A stretch of 37,814 nt of DNA from positions 1-37,814 of the forward strand of contig CACZHC010000016.1 of assembly GCA_902780865.1 (NCBI GenBank), written 5' to 3'. The first letter of the stretch is position 1. Each line of letters opens with the position of its first letter. Below are positions 8,274 to 20,500 of this stretch, one piece after another. Below the pieces are notes generated by a model. The model was given only the letters and a program-made list of their open reading frames with translations, searched no databases and was not told the DNA's origin. The translations under genes and the position numbers were made by a program. Source of the DNA: an uncultured bacterium (GTDB lineage: Bacteria > Verrucomicrobiota > Kiritimatiellia > RFP12 > UBA1067).

Positions 8274-9647
8274 GTGAACACGATTCCGTATAAGACATAT
8301 CTCGAAGAGAACGAGCTGCCTGAATGTTGGTACAATGTGCGCGCGGACATGAAAAAGAAGCCCGCGCCGCTCCTGAATCCCGCGACAGGGGCGCCTTGCA
8401 CGGCAGAGGACCTTTCGCACGTGTTCTGCGACGAACTTGTCGCGCAGGAGCTTGACGAGACAACGCCGCTTTTCAAGATTCCGAAATCTATTCGCGACTT
8501 CTACAGGATGTTCCGCCCGTCGCCTCTCGTCAGGGCGTACTTCCTTGAAGAGGCGCTCGGCACGCCGGCCAAGATATACTACAAGTTCGAGGGCAACAAC
8601 ACGTCGGGCTCGCACAAGCTCAACTCCGCCGTCGCGCAGGCGTACTACGCGAAGGCGCAGGGGCTCAAAGGCGTGACTACCGAGACGGGCGCGGGCCAGT
8701 GGGGAACGGCGCTTTCGATGGCGTGCGCGTTTTTCGGGCTCGACTGCCGCGTCTTCATGGTGAAGTGTTCGTACGAGCAGAAGCCGTTCCGCCGCGAGGT
8801 GATGCGCACCTATGGCGCGAGCGTGACGCCTTCGCCGTCGATGGAGACCGATGTCGGCCGCCTCATCAACGCCGAGCATCCCGGCACGACCGGCTCGCTC
8901 GGCTGCGCGATTTCCGAGGCCGTGGAAGTGGCGGTCAAGACGCCTGGCTACCGCTATGTGCTCGGCTCCGTCTTGAATCAGGTTCTCCTGCACCAGTCGA
9001 TCATCGGCCTCGAGGCGCGCGCGGCGTTCAGAAAGCTCGGCGTGAAGCCCGACGTGATCATCGGCTGCGCCGGCGGCGGCTCCAACCTCGGCGGCCTTAT
9101 CGCGCCGTTCATGGGCGAGAAGCTGCGCGGCGAGGCGGACTACCGCATCGTCGCCGTCGAGCCCGCGAGCTGCCCGTCGTTCACGCGCGGCAAGTACGCC
9201 TACGACTACTGCGACACGGGACGCATCTGCCCGCTTGCGAAGATGTACACGCTCGGCGCCGACTTCATCCCCTCGCCGAGCCACGCCGGCGGGCTTCGCT
9301 TCCACGGCATGAGCTCAACTCTCTCCGAACTCTACGACCAGAAGCTCATGGAGGCGGTGAGCGTGAAGCAGACCGACGTGTTCGCGGCCGCCCAGCAGTT
9401 CGCGCGCGTCGAGGGAATCCTCCCCGCGCCCGAGTCGAGCCACGCAATTCGCGCCGCGATCGACGAGGCGCTCAAGTGCAAGGCCGAGGGCAGGGAGGAG
9501 ACGATCCTCTTCGGGCTCACCGGCACCGGCTACTTCGACATGAAGGCGTACGAGGCGTTCAACGACGGAACGATGAGCGACTACGAGCCGACGGACGAAG
9601 ATCTCAAACGCAGTTTCGCGAAACTACCAAAGGTCGCGGGCATCTGA
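8274..9647 (+). CDS. trpB: Tryptophan synthase beta chain, TrpB2 type
   Basis: This 457-aa PLP enzyme makes tryptophan from indole and serine. The PLP lysine is Lys115 in GSHKLNSA, the phosphate-binding loop is GCAGGGSNLGG near 263-273, and ETGAGQWGTA is the conserved active-site segment. The N-terminal extension (YLEENELPECWYNVRADM, then FRPSPLVRAYFLEEALG) and length above 440 aa match the TrpB2 subgroup rather than the TrpA-partnered TrpB1 (about 400 aa). The GTG at 8274 has an ideal AAGGAG. No trpA or other trp gene is in the window. TrpB2 enzymes can work without TrpA, possibly salvaging indole. The FHA-MoxR gene follows after 23 nt. Confidence 0.95.
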   Translation: MNTIPYKTYLEENELPECWYNVRADMKKKPAPLLNPATGAPCTAEDLSHVFCDELVAQELDETTPLFKIPKSIRDFYRMFRPSPLVRAYFLEEALGTPAKIYYKFEGNNTSGSHKLNSAVAQAYYAKAQGLKGVTTETGAGQWGTALSMACAFFGLDCRVFMVKCSYEQKPFRREVMRTYGASVTPSPSMETDVGRLINAEHPGTTGSLGCAISEAVEVAVKTPGYRYVLGSVLNQVLLHQSIIGLEARAAFRKLGVKPDVIIGCAGGGSNLGGLIAPFMGEKLRGEADYRIVAVEPASCPSFTRGKYAYDYCDTGRICPLAKMYTLGADFIPSPSHAGGLRFHGMSSTLSELYDQKLMEAVSVKQTDVFAAAQQFARVEGILPAPESSHAIRAAIDEALKCKAEGREETILFGLTGTGYFDMKAYEAFNDGTMSDYEPTDEDLKRSFAKLPKVAGI

Positions 9648-9670
9648 TTTAATCTTGAAGGGAAACGACA

Positions 9671-11068
<1,398 letters not shown>

Positions 11069-11108
11069 TTGCCAGGGGTCAGTGCATAGGAGTCAGTTGT
11101 AAGGTGAA

Positions 11109-12038
11109 ATGAAAAGTCCAGGATATATGAAGTGGTTGCCGCCGAAGACGACGGCTACCATTTCGCGCTGCGAGTTCTTCGGGCGCACGATGAAGTCCGG
11201 ATTCATATCCGGGCGTCACCGTTCGCCCAAGAAGGGCAACTCCGTCGAGTTCGCCGAGCATCGCCAGTACATGCCTGGCGACGACTTGAGAACGCTCGAC
11301 TGGAAGGTACTCGGCAGAAAGGACCGTCTCTACATACGCCAGTACGAGGAGGAGACGAACCTCCGCACGACGATCCTCCTCGACTGCTCGGGGTCGATGG
11401 CCTATGGCGGCGACGCGGCTGCCGAGCTCGACGGCAAGAAGCTCACCAAGTTCGACTACGCGAGGTATCTCGCTGCCGGCATCACCTACATGTTCGCGGG
11501 TCAGCAGGACGCGATCGGGCTCGTTACTTTCGACACGAAGATACGCGAGTACCTTCCCGCGAAGTCGTCCGCCTCGCAGACGCGCCGCATCCTCGAGTTC
11601 CTCGACAAGTCCAAGCCGGGCGGCGAGACCGACCCCGCGCCGGTAATCAACGACATCGCGGAGCGGATCCCCTCGCGCGGGCTCGTGATCGTGATCTCCG
11701 ACCTCTTCACTCCGGACGCCGACGGCCTCGTAAAGGCGTTGCACCACTTCACGTACCGCAAGCACGAGATCGTAGTCCTGCACGTGATGGCCGAGGAGGA
11801 GCTGACGTTCGGCTTCGACGGGCACGTCCACTTCGAGAACCTCGAGGGGCCCGACGAGATGATGATCGACGCGAAGTCGATCAGGGCGAGCTACCTCGAG
11901 CAGGTCAACGCGTTTCTCAAGAAGATCGGCGACGGCGTCAGGAAGACTGGCGCGGACTACGCGCCGATGAACACGAAAATACCGTTCGACAAGGCGCTCG
12001 TAGAGTACCTGTCGCGCAGGCGGAGCGGGGGGAGGTAG
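11109..12038 (+). CDS. DUF58 (VWA-fold) protein, MoxR partner
   Basis: 309 aa, no TM segment. The DUF58 signature YMPGDDLRTLDW is at 54-65, followed by the VWA core ILLDCSGSM (90-97) with an intact MIDAS DxSxS (Asp92, Ser94, Ser96). DUF58 proteins are nearly always encoded beside MoxR and are thought to be adaptors between the ATPase and membrane VWA proteins. The ATG at 11109 is 40 nt after the MoxR stop, with AAGGTG upstream. The next gene starts 3 nt after this stop, and its Shine-Dalgarno (GGGGGGAGG, 12027-12035) lies inside the last codons, implying coupled translation. Confidence 0.94.
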   Translation: MKSPGYMKWLPPKTTATISRCEFFGRTMKSGFISGRHRSPKKGNSVEFAEHRQYMPGDDLRTLDWKVLGRKDRLYIRQYEEETNLRTTILLDCSGSMAYGGDAAAELDGKKLTKFDYARYLAAGITYMFAGQQDAIGLVTFDTKIREYLPAKSSASQTRRILEFLDKSKPGGETDPAPVINDIAERIPSRGLVIVISDLFTPDADGLVKALHHFTYRKHEIVVLHVMAEEELTFGFDGHVHFENLEGPDEMMIDAKSIRASYLEQVNAFLKKIGDGVRKTGADYAPMNTKIPFDKALVEYLSRRRSGGR

Positions 12039-12041
12039 GCC

Positions 12042-14870
12042 ATGCAGTTCATAAACATGGCGATGCTCTTCGCGCTCTCGGCCGTCGCGATACCGATCAT
12101 CATCCAGCTCCTCACCCGCAAGAACGCGAGGAAGATCCAGTGGGGCGCGTGGCTGTTCCTCGACAAGACGATGAAGAAGCGCAAGAGGAAGGTGCTTCTC
12201 GAGGACATTCTCCTCCTCGCGAGCCGCTGCCTCGCCGTGGGGCTTCTCGCGCTCGCGTTCGCGCGTCCGTTCGTGAGGCCCGACTCTCCCGTTCCGTGGG
12301 CGGTAACGATGCCCGTGATGCTCCTCTCCATCGTCGCCATAGGAATTTCGTTCGCGCTTTGGCGCTATCCGAAGCACCGCCTCTTCATGATGGCGTTCGG
12401 CATTCTCCTTTTCGTCCTGTCGATAGCGACGATCGTGTTCGAGCGCCAGCTGAACCTCAAGCGCTTCGGCCTCGGCGCGACAAAGGACGTCGTGCTCATA
12501 ATCGACGGGTCCGCTTCGATGTCGATCATGAACGACGGGAAGTCCAACTTCGAGCGCGCGATAGAGGAGGCGAAGAAGTACGTGGAGTTGGCCCCGCGCA
12601 ACACGTCGTTTGCCGTTATCGTCGGCGGCCCAGTGCCGCAGGTGATGAACCCCGTGCCGATCGCCGACAAGCGCGTGATCCTCTCGACGCTCGACCGTCT
12701 CTACCCGGCGAACGGCACCATGCAGATCGCGGGCAACCTCACTGCGGCGGCGGTCACTCTCGCCGCAGGCCATAACGCCGTCAAGCAGATCGTAATCGTC
12801 GGCGACGGCCAGACCGTCGGCTGGCAGCTCGAGGACAAGGAGCGCTGGAAGACGATAGGGCGCGTCTTCTCGTCGCTCAAGACCCAGCCTATAGTCACGT
12901 GGCGCACGCTGCCGCTCCCCACCTCCATGAGAAACCTCGCCGTCGGCGCCGTTCGCCCGTCGAGGGACCTTGTCGGCACCGACCGCGAAGTGAATCTCCA
13001 GGTCACGGTTGTCAATGCCGGTACCGAGGCCGTGACGCCGAAGGGCGTGTCGCTCACGGCCGAAGGCGAAGTGAAGAAGGCACACGACTTGAGGCAGCTC
13101 GAGCCCGGCGAATCGCAGACTTTCACGTTTACGCACCGTTTCTCCAAGCCCGGCGGCACAATCGTCTCGGCGAAGGTCGACTCTGGCGACGACCTGCCGG
13201 CCGACGACGTCTACAAGTACGCGATGCCGGTTCTCGACAGCCTGCGGGTCCTTCTCGTCGAAGGCAGTCCGGGTGCGCCGCTGATGAAGCGCTCCGCAAC
13301 TTACACGGGGCTTGCGCTCCGTCCTGAGATGGCGGCTCTCACGGGGGAGGCGCAGGACAGGGAATTCCTTCTCGAGACAGTTGTCGAGGACGTGACGACC
13401 GCCGGCAAGCGCCGCGGCTTCGGCGGATTTTCCGCGGTGGTGCTCGCTGGCGTCAGGCGGCTTTCCGACGAGACGCGCGACGCGCTTGCAAGGTTCGTCT
13501 CTCTCGGCGGCGGGCTTCTCGTCATGCCTGCGCCCGGAACCGACGGCAAGTTCTTCGACGAGTGGGAGTTTGAAGGCAGGAAGGTCCTCCCCGCGCCCTT
13601 CGACAAGTGGCGCGAGAACGAGTCGCCGCTCGACCCCGACGGGTTCCGCGATATGTTCTCGAGGTTCAGGACCGGCACCGATCTCGGCTCGGCGACGCCC
13701 GAGCGAGTGCTGGGCTTTGGAGAAGGGTGGTCGTCGAACGCAGTGGTGGTGGCGAAGCTCGCCGACGGCTCGCCGTTCATGCTCTCCCACAACTTCGGCC
13801 GTGGCATGGTGGTCGAGACGGCAGCACTCTTCGACGCGGCTTCCGGGCTCGTCTCGAAGCGCGGGTTCGTGCCGATGGTGCACGAGCTCGCCTACTCTCT
13901 TGCTCGTCCTGCCTCTGTTTCGCTCGACGTTCGCCCCGCAGAGGGGCTTACCCTGCTTGTCGCGAGCGGCGCGTCCGGGACCGAAGTCTCCGGCGAGCAG
14001 GGCATCGTGGGGTACTACTTCCCGAAGATCGGTTGTCTTGGCAAGCCGGTCTCGCGCGTCGACAAGAACATCGCGTTCAACTGGGGCGGCGGCGGGCCGA
14101 TGCAGGAAATCCCCGGCGACAACTGGTCCGCGCGCTGGCGCGGCGTTCTCAAGGTTCCTGAGACGGGCAGCTACAAGATATGGTGGGATGTAGACGACCG
14201 CTTCTGGCTCAAGATCGGCGGCAAGGATGTTCGCTCGCACTCGTCCGTCAAGTTTGAAAAGGACAAGCCCTACGCCATTGAAGGCAGATACGAGGAAGAC
14301 GGCGGTGTTGCGTACGTCAACCTCAATTGGCAGATGCCGAACGGCAAGCGCGGGCAAATCCCGTCTTCGGCGTTCTTTACGAGCGCGGCCGGCGTAGAAG
14401 GGGCGGGCGAGGTCGTGGAGATGTCCGATCCTCACGGCGAGACGTTCTATGCCGAGATGTTCCAGGGCGACGAAGGGCTGTTCCTTCGCATAACCAGAAG
14501 CGTCATCCCCGGCGTGTACGCCGTAAACACGATTCCAGACGTGCTGAAGGATGCCTGCCGCGGCGTGATTGACTTCGAGGGCAAGATACGCTTCACCGTC
14601 TCGTCTGGCGTGGAGGAGTCGACGATGACGGCGATCACGCAGAATGAACTATCCGATCTCTGCAACTATGTCCAGATATCCCAGGCCATCAAGGACGAAG
14701 ACGTTATAAAGGCGATTGGCGGACAGAGCTTCGGAAAGGAGGTCTGGCGCGTCCTTGCGTTCGTCGCGTTCCTGTTCCTCGTCGCCGAGCCCGCTATCGC
14801 GCGCTGGATCGCGATAAACAGGCGCACCGGCGACATAATCGACACGGAGGGATCATGGATCAGAACGTAA
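12042..14870 (+). CDS. BatA-like membrane protein with VWA and PA14 domains
   Basis: 942 aa. The N-terminus (FINMAMLFALSAVAIPIIIQ, then RKNARKIQWGAWLFL) is the BatA/aerotolerance-type membrane domain. TM segments lie at about 5-24, 54-75, 90-106 and 114-132. A VWA domain follows with VLIIDGSASM (MIDAS Asp155, Ser157, Ser159). Residues about 400-620 resemble the glutamine-amidotransferase-like fold of this family (RVLLVEGSPGAP, then FVSLGGGLLVMPAPG). Residues about 653-780 form a PA14 beta-barrel (GYYFPKIG, WSARWRGVLKVPETGSYK, WWDVDDRFWLKIGG), often a carbohydrate-binding module. A C-terminal TM is at about 900-922. The large middle is probably periplasmic. PA14 inside a BatA-like protein is an architecture I do not recall. 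It overlaps the next gene by 16 bp. Confidence 0.88.
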   Translation: MQFINMAMLFALSAVAIPIIIQLLTRKNARKIQWGAWLFLDKTMKKRKRKVLLEDILLLASRCLAVGLLALAFARPFVRPDSPVPWAVTMPVMLLSIVAIGISFALWRYPKHRLFMMAFGILLFVLSIATIVFERQLNLKRFGLGATKDVVLIIDGSASMSIMNDGKSNFERAIEEAKKYVELAPRNTSFAVIVGGPVPQVMNPVPIADKRVILSTLDRLYPANGTMQIAGNLTAAAVTLAAGHNAVKQIVIVGDGQTVGWQLEDKERWKTIGRVFSSLKTQPIVTWRTLPLPTSMRNLAVGAVRPSRDLVGTDREVNLQVTVVNAGTEAVTPKGVSLTAEGEVKKAHDLRQLEPGESQTFTFTHRFSKPGGTIVSAKVDSGDDLPADDVYKYAMPVLDSLRVLLVEGSPGAPLMKRSATYTGLALRPEMAALTGEAQDREFLLETVVEDVTTAGKRRGFGGFSAVVLAGVRRLSDETRDALARFVSLGGGLLVMPAPGTDGKFFDEWEFEGRKVLPAPFDKWRENESPLDPDGFRDMFSRFRTGTDLGSATPERVLGFGEGWSSNAVVVAKLADGSPFMLSHNFGRGMVVETAALFDAASGLVSKRGFVPMVHELAYSLARPASVSLDVRPAEGLTLLVASGASGTEVSGEQGIVGYYFPKIGCLGKPVSRVDKNIAFNWGGGGPMQEIPGDNWSARWRGVLKVPETGSYKIWWDVDDRFWLKIGGKDVRSHSSVKFEKDKPYAIEGRYEEDGGVAYVNLNWQMPNGKRGQIPSSAFFTSAAGVEGAGEVVEMSDPHGETFYAEMFQGDEGLFLRITRSVIPGVYAVNTIPDVLKDACRGVIDFEGKIRFTVSSGVEESTMTAITQNELSDLCNYVQISQAIKDEDVIKAIGGQSFGKEVWRVLAFVAFLFLVAEPAIARWIAINRRTGDIIDTEGSWIRT

Positions 14871-17551
14871 TACGCACGGATCTGCTCCCCGATACGATGG
14901 CGCTGTGGATAATCGCGCTCCTCGCCGTTCTTGGCGTGGCTGCGTGGGTCGGCTGCCATCTGGCGGTGAAGCGATTTGCCGCGAACAAGCTCAACGTATG
15001 GTACAGGGGGCTTCTGAGCGTGCCGCTCGGGACGATCGCGTGCTGGCTCGTACTGCAGACTCTCGGCCGCATGATGTTCCTCGCGACCCCTTGGTCGCTG
15101 TTTTTCGCGGCAGTCCTCGGTGCTTTCGCAATCGAGGCCGTGAGCGCCTTCTACGGCCACGAGTGCGCGCGTGTTCCGCCTCGGACGGCGAAGATCCTTG
15201 TCGCGTGCCGAATGGCGGCTGTGGCTGTCACGCTCCTTGTCCTGATGCAGCCTGTCATCGTAGGTGAGCGCGAGCGCACAGTGAAGGAGCGCGTCCTCGT
15301 GCTTGTCGACGATTCCGCTTCCATGCACTTCAAGGACACGCTCCTGACGGACGCGGAAAAGAAGGACATCGTCTCCGCCCTCAAGCTCGACAAGTTCCCG
15401 GACGACGGGATGACGCGCGCCGAGATGGTTCGGCGCCTCCTCGCCGCCGGTGGCGACGACAGCTTCCTGAAGCGCACCGCCCGCAAGTACGAAGTCGACG
15501 TATTCAGGTTCGGAAACGGGCTCTTGCGCGACGAGTCGATCGGAGAGGAGAAGCCGGTCGACGCAAAGGAGGAGAACTTCCGCTCGGTCACCGACGTAAC
15601 CAAGGCGCTCGAGCTTGCGCTCAGGGAGGTGCCGGCCGAGGAGATAACGTCGATAATCATCTTCAGCGACGGCATCCACAACGGCGACGCCGGCGTCGAG
15701 TCCATTTCCCGCAAGATAGGCGGGTACGGCATCCAGGTTTCGACAGTCCTTGTCGGCGGCAGCGTGAAGCCGTTCGACCTCGCGATAGCGACCGCCGACT
15801 CTCCCGAGTCCGTCTTTCTCGGCGACAAGGTGCGCTTCACCGTGCGCGTCGCGGCGACGCGCGCCAACGGGCGAAAGGCGAAGATACATTTCTCCAACGA
15901 GAGCGGGCAGATAGACGAGAAGGAGTTCACCGTAGAGGGCGACGACTGGTCGAAGGAGTTCAAGTTCACGGACATCCCGAAGGATCAGGGCGTCTACAGC
16001 TACGGCTTTTCGGTGACGCACGTCGACGGGGAGCTTTTCGAGGACAACAACGACCGCCAGCTCGAAGTCGCAGTCTCAGATGACCGCGTGAACGTCCTTC
16101 TCGTCGACGGCCGCCCGCGCTGGGAATACCGCTACCTCAGGAACCTCTTCTACGGACGAGACAAGTCGGTGCACCTGCAGGACTGGCTCGTCCATCCCGA
16201 CTCAATCGACGGCATCCAGCCGAAGCTTCTCGAATACGCAAGCGCATCGCGCCCGTTCGGGCAGTCCGAGGCGGGCGGGTGGCCGATACAGGACAACGAC
16301 TGGCGCCAGTTCGACGTCATCATAGTGGGTGACATAGGCGAGGACGTGCTCACGGAAGACGTGATCGAGCAGCTCAGGTACAATGTCGAGGACAGGGGCG
16401 CGCTTCTCGTTCTCATCTCCGGCTCGGAGTACATGCCGTACTCCATCACGAACCAGAAGCTCCGCGACTTGATGCCGATAGAATACGAGCCGTCGCCGCA
16501 GAGCCGCCGTGTCGCGCCCGAAGATGCGTTCGTCTTCCAGCTTGCGGCGGCGGGACGTGGCCACCCTGTCATGAACCAGAGCTCGTCGTCGTCCGAGAAC
16601 GAGGACATCTGGGCCGAGATACCCGATTTCCACTGGCGGCTGCCTATCTCGGGCGTGAAGCCGGGCGCGGACATCCTTGCCTACGCGAAGACGAAGAAGG
16701 AGTCGGGCTCCGAGGTCGCCGGCGCAGTCGCAGAGTCGATCGCCGCTACGATTGAGGAAGATCCCGAGGCCGCCCTGAAGCGTCTTGAGGACATGCGCGG
16801 CGAGCAGGGGCGCAACGCGCTCGTCGTGGCCGGCGCGAAAGGCAAGGGCAAAGTCCTGATGCTTACGACCGACTCGATGTGGCGGCTCCGCTCCAAGACG
16901 GGCGACCAGCTGCACCACAGGTTCTGGGGACAGATCATGCGCTGGGGTGCTGGCGAGAAGCTCAGAAGCGGCAATATGTACGTCCGACTCGGCACCGACC
17001 AGCTTAGATATGGCGCCGGCGAACCTGTGAAGGCGCTCGTGAGGTTCCTCGACGAGAAGCACAACGGAATCGACGGCCTCGATCCGCGCATCCTCGTCCG
17101 GGCGCCGAACAGCGGTGCGCGCATGTCTGTGTTCAACGCGAAGAAGCGCCCCGACTCCAACGGGCTTTACGAGGTCGAGATACACGGCTGCACGACGCCG
17201 GGGCTCTACGAGGTGCGGCTTGACTGCCCCAAGGCGCAGGAGATGCTCGACCGCCGCTATCCGGCTGAAAAACTGAAGACGAGCTTCGTCGTGGTCACGG
17301 CGAAGCAGCCTGCGGAGAAGGTCGACACTACGTCGACGCGCAACCACGTCGAGCGCGTTGCGTCCGCGACAGGCGGAAAGGTCCTCACGCCCTCCGAGTA
17401 CATTGCCCTCGACAGCGATTTCGGCGGCGGCTCGAAGCGCATATCCGACAGGGTCGAGTTCCATCTCTGGTGCCTGCCTCCGCTCTTCCTCATAATCATA
17501 GGACTTCTTACCGCCGAGTGGATACTGCGCAAACGCGTGTCTCTCGCATGA
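14855..17551 (+). CDS. Membrane VWA protein with glutamine-amidotransferase-like domain
   Basis: 898 aa. TM segments at about 15-35, 51-72, 78-98 and 112-134 precede a VWA domain with VLVDDSASM (MIDAS Asp152, Ser154, Ser156). An Ig-like region follows (about 300-400), then a segment typical of the GATase1-like domain in these proteins (VNVLLVDGRPRWEYRYL near residue 410, VIIVGDIGEDVL, LVLISGSEYM). The last TM is at about 872-893, with a basic tail RKRVS. It is paralogous in layout to the preceding gene but lacks PA14. The ATG overlaps that gene and has GGAGGG upstream. The next gene starts 4 nt after the stop. Likely a membrane subunit of the MoxR/VWA assembly; the function is not known. Confidence 0.88.
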   Translation: MDQNVIRTDLLPDTMALWIIALLAVLGVAAWVGCHLAVKRFAANKLNVWYRGLLSVPLGTIACWLVLQTLGRMMFLATPWSLFFAAVLGAFAIEAVSAFYGHECARVPPRTAKILVACRMAAVAVTLLVLMQPVIVGERERTVKERVLVLVDDSASMHFKDTLLTDAEKKDIVSALKLDKFPDDGMTRAEMVRRLLAAGGDDSFLKRTARKYEVDVFRFGNGLLRDESIGEEKPVDAKEENFRSVTDVTKALELALREVPAEEITSIIIFSDGIHNGDAGVESISRKIGGYGIQVSTVLVGGSVKPFDLAIATADSPESVFLGDKVRFTVRVAATRANGRKAKIHFSNESGQIDEKEFTVEGDDWSKEFKFTDIPKDQGVYSYGFSVTHVDGELFEDNNDRQLEVAVSDDRVNVLLVDGRPRWEYRYLRNLFYGRDKSVHLQDWLVHPDSIDGIQPKLLEYASASRPFGQSEAGGWPIQDNDWRQFDVIIVGDIGEDVLTEDVIEQLRYNVEDRGALLVLISGSEYMPYSITNQKLRDLMPIEYEPSPQSRRVAPEDAFVFQLAAAGRGHPVMNQSSSSSENEDIWAEIPDFHWRLPISGVKPGADILAYAKTKKESGSEVAGAVAESIAATIEEDPEAALKRLEDMRGEQGRNALVVAGAKGKGKVLMLTTDSMWRLRSKTGDQLHHRFWGQIMRWGAGEKLRSGNMYVRLGTDQLRYGAGEPVKALVRFLDEKHNGIDGLDPRILVRAPNSGARMSVFNAKKRPDSNGLYEVEIHGCTTPGLYEVRLDCPKAQEMLDRRYPAEKLKTSFVVVTAKQPAEKVDTTSTRNHVERVASATGGKVLTPSEYIALDSDFGGGSKRISDRVEFHLWCLPPLFLIIIGLLTAEWILRKRVSLA

Positions 17552-17555
17552 CGCC

Positions 17556-20500
17556 ATGAAATACAAGAATATACCTCCTCAAATAGCTGCCAAGCTCAAT
17601 GAGAGCGTGGCCAGGGTTCGCCGCATCCTTTTTGTGCGCGGCATATGCGCCACGCTCGCCGTTTTCGTAGCCTCCGTCCTCGCCATCATGGCGATCGACG
17701 CGATGGTGACAATCTATGTCTCGTGGGTTCGTTGGCTCCTTTGGGCCTGCTGTGTCGGCGCGACGTCGGCGGTCGCATGGCTCGCCCTCATAAAGCCGCT
17801 AAGGCGCAAGTTCACCGCGGCCGAGGTCGCGGCCCTCATCGAGCGCAACCACCCGGAACTAGAGGAACGACTCTCCACTGTAGTGGAGCTCGCGCAGGCG
17901 GGCGACCTCACATCGTCGTCGCGGCTCATGGAGGAGATCACCAAGGACGCCGTGAAGGACGTCCAGACGGTTTCTCCGAAGAAGGAGTTCACTGGAAGGA
18001 CGGTCAAGCCGCGCTTCATCGCCGCCGCAATCGCGGTCGGGATACTTATTCTCCTTTTTGCCGCGTTCCCCGACGCGACGCTTCGCCTTGCGACGCGCGC
18101 GCTCGTCCCGGCTGCCGAGGTCGACAACATTTACGCTTCGTCGCTCAAGGTCACTCCCGGCGACAAGATCATGCTCGAGGGGACGCCGCTTACGCTCGGG
18201 CTCGCGGTGAGCGAGGGCTTCCCGTCTCGCGCCTTCGTGCGCACGCGCTTCGACGGCAAGGGCGAGGCGGTGGAGCGAATGGTCCGCGTCTCCGAGGAAG
18301 GCGCGGAGGGGCCGGTGATATATTCGTTCTCCTATCCGCGCGTTACGAAGAGCTTCAACTACCGCATAAGCTGCGGCAGCGCGCTGACGCGGGCGTACAG
18401 GGTCGAGGTAGTGCCGGAACCGAGCTATTCCGGGAGGAAGGTCGAGGTACGCCATCCTGAGTACACCGCCCGTCCGCCGGACACCTATACGAACTCGGCC
18501 TCTATAGTTGGCCTCGAGGGGTCGAAGATCACGGTGTCCGTAAAGCCGTCGCGTCCCGACGTGAACGGCGCGCTCACGCTCCCCGGCGACGTAGTTGTCC
18601 CTGGCGTCGAGTCTGAAGGGCGGATAGACTTTTCCTTCGAGCTGAAGCGCGGGCTGGAGGGCGGCTGGAGCTCTCTCGTCTGGGACTCCAACGGCTTTTC
18701 GAACCAGATCGAGTCCGCGTCCATAACGATAGTGAAGGACACGCCGCCGGAAGTGAAGCTCGTCTCGCCAGAGACGCTCGACCTTAAGCTGCCGATCAAC
18801 GGAAGCCTTCCGATAGAGTATACGATAAAGGACGACTTCGGGCTTGCGCGGACGACGCTCGAGGCCTGCATAGGCGCAGGTGCGTGGGAGGAGTACAAGC
18901 AGCTTGAGCCGGAGAAATCAGGCGACGTCTCGTGGAGCGGCTCCCATGTGGTCTGCTTCGTCTCGGGAGGGTTCAACAACGCCGCTGTCGTGCGTTTCCG
19001 CATCAAGGTCGAGGACAACCTTCCGGCTGACCTCGGCGGCCCTGGCGTCGCCTATACGCCCGAGATCATGGTAACGCGTTCCGGCGCGAAGGACTCGAAG
19101 TCGCTCGGGCGGCAGTCGCTGGACGCGCAGATCGAGGGCGCGAAGAAGGACATGCAGAACATCCTCGACCACCTGAAGCTAGCCAAGCGGTGTTTCGAGG
19201 GCTCGGTTGGCGGCTACGCAAATGCAGAGAAGAACGCCTGGCACCGCAACGAGGCGGAGAAGTCCAGTACGAAGGCAAAAGCCGAGGTGCAGAACGCGGA
19301 AGGACTCCTTTCGGAGTTCATCGACGGGCTTCTCGACAGCCGTCTCGACACTGGCGCCGAGATGTTCAAGCCGGTCCTCGACAAGCACGTGACGCCGATA
19401 CGACAGGGCGCGGAGGACGTGTTCCTGCTGTCTCGCTGGAACGAGAAGAGCGCGGCCTGCAAGACGCTCGCAAAGGACACGGAAGAGGCGATCAAGGCCT
19501 TCGAGGACGCGAAGCGCAAGTTTGACATTTTGACAAAGGCGGCCGAGGAACTCCAGAAGATGCAGGATCTCGCGGAGAGGGAGAAGGCGCTTGCCGAGCT
19601 TGCCGAGAAGGACGAGATCGACGCCAAGACTCTTGCCGAAGAGGAGAAGAAGCTCGTAGAGGACGCGAAGGACGCGATCAAGGACGACCTCGAGAAGAAC
19701 CTCGACAAGCAGATCGAGAAGGCGAAGGAGCTTTCAGAGAAGGGCAAGGAACTCGAGAAGAAGCAGGAAGAGATCGAGAAGAAGGCGGCGGAGGCCGAGA
19801 AGAGCGGCGACGACGCCGCAAAGAAGGCCGCAGCCGAGGAAGAGAAGAAGCTTGCGAAGGACATAGCCGACCTCGCACGCGAAGCCGACAAGCTTACGAA
19901 GGACATCGAGGAGCAGGCCGGCACGCAGGAAATGGACGAAAACAAGACGTCCGAGAGCGCCGAAAAGGCCACGGCGATGGCCGAGAGCGCTGCAGACTCC
20001 GCGAAAGACGCGGCGGAGAAAATGGAAAAGGGCGACATGGAAGGGGCCAAGAACGACACCCAGGACGTCAAAGACGCTCTCGCGCAGGCACAGCAGCAGC
20101 TGAACGAGGCCCAGGAGAAGATGGGCTCCAAGAACGATGAGTTCGCGCAAAATGCAAACGAGCTTAACGAGATGGTGAAATCTATGGAAGAAGCTGCGGA
20201 GGCCGCGCAGGCTGCTGCTGAAGCCCAGGAGGCAGCCGAGGCCCAGAGCCAGGCCAATGGCGAAAACCAGGAAGGCGAAAGCCAGCAAGGCGAGAATCAG
20301 CAAGGTGAGAATCAACAGGGCGAAAACCAGGAAGGCGAAAGCCAGCAAGGTGAGAACCAGCAAGGAGAGAATCAGCAGGGTGAGAATCAACAGGGAGAGA
20401 ACCAGCAGGGTCAGCAACAACAAGGCGACCAGCAGCAAGGCGATCAGCAACAAGGTCAGCAACAACAGGGTGACCAGCAGCAGGGTCAGCAACAACAGGG

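Noticed and set aside
11079..14435. Very long open frame on the - strand (over 1100 codons) opposite the DUF58/BatA-like genes
   Set aside because: It mirrors GC-rich codon bias of the + strand genes, is Arg/Glu/Val/Leu-rich without domains, and spans the boundary of two well-supported + strand genes.
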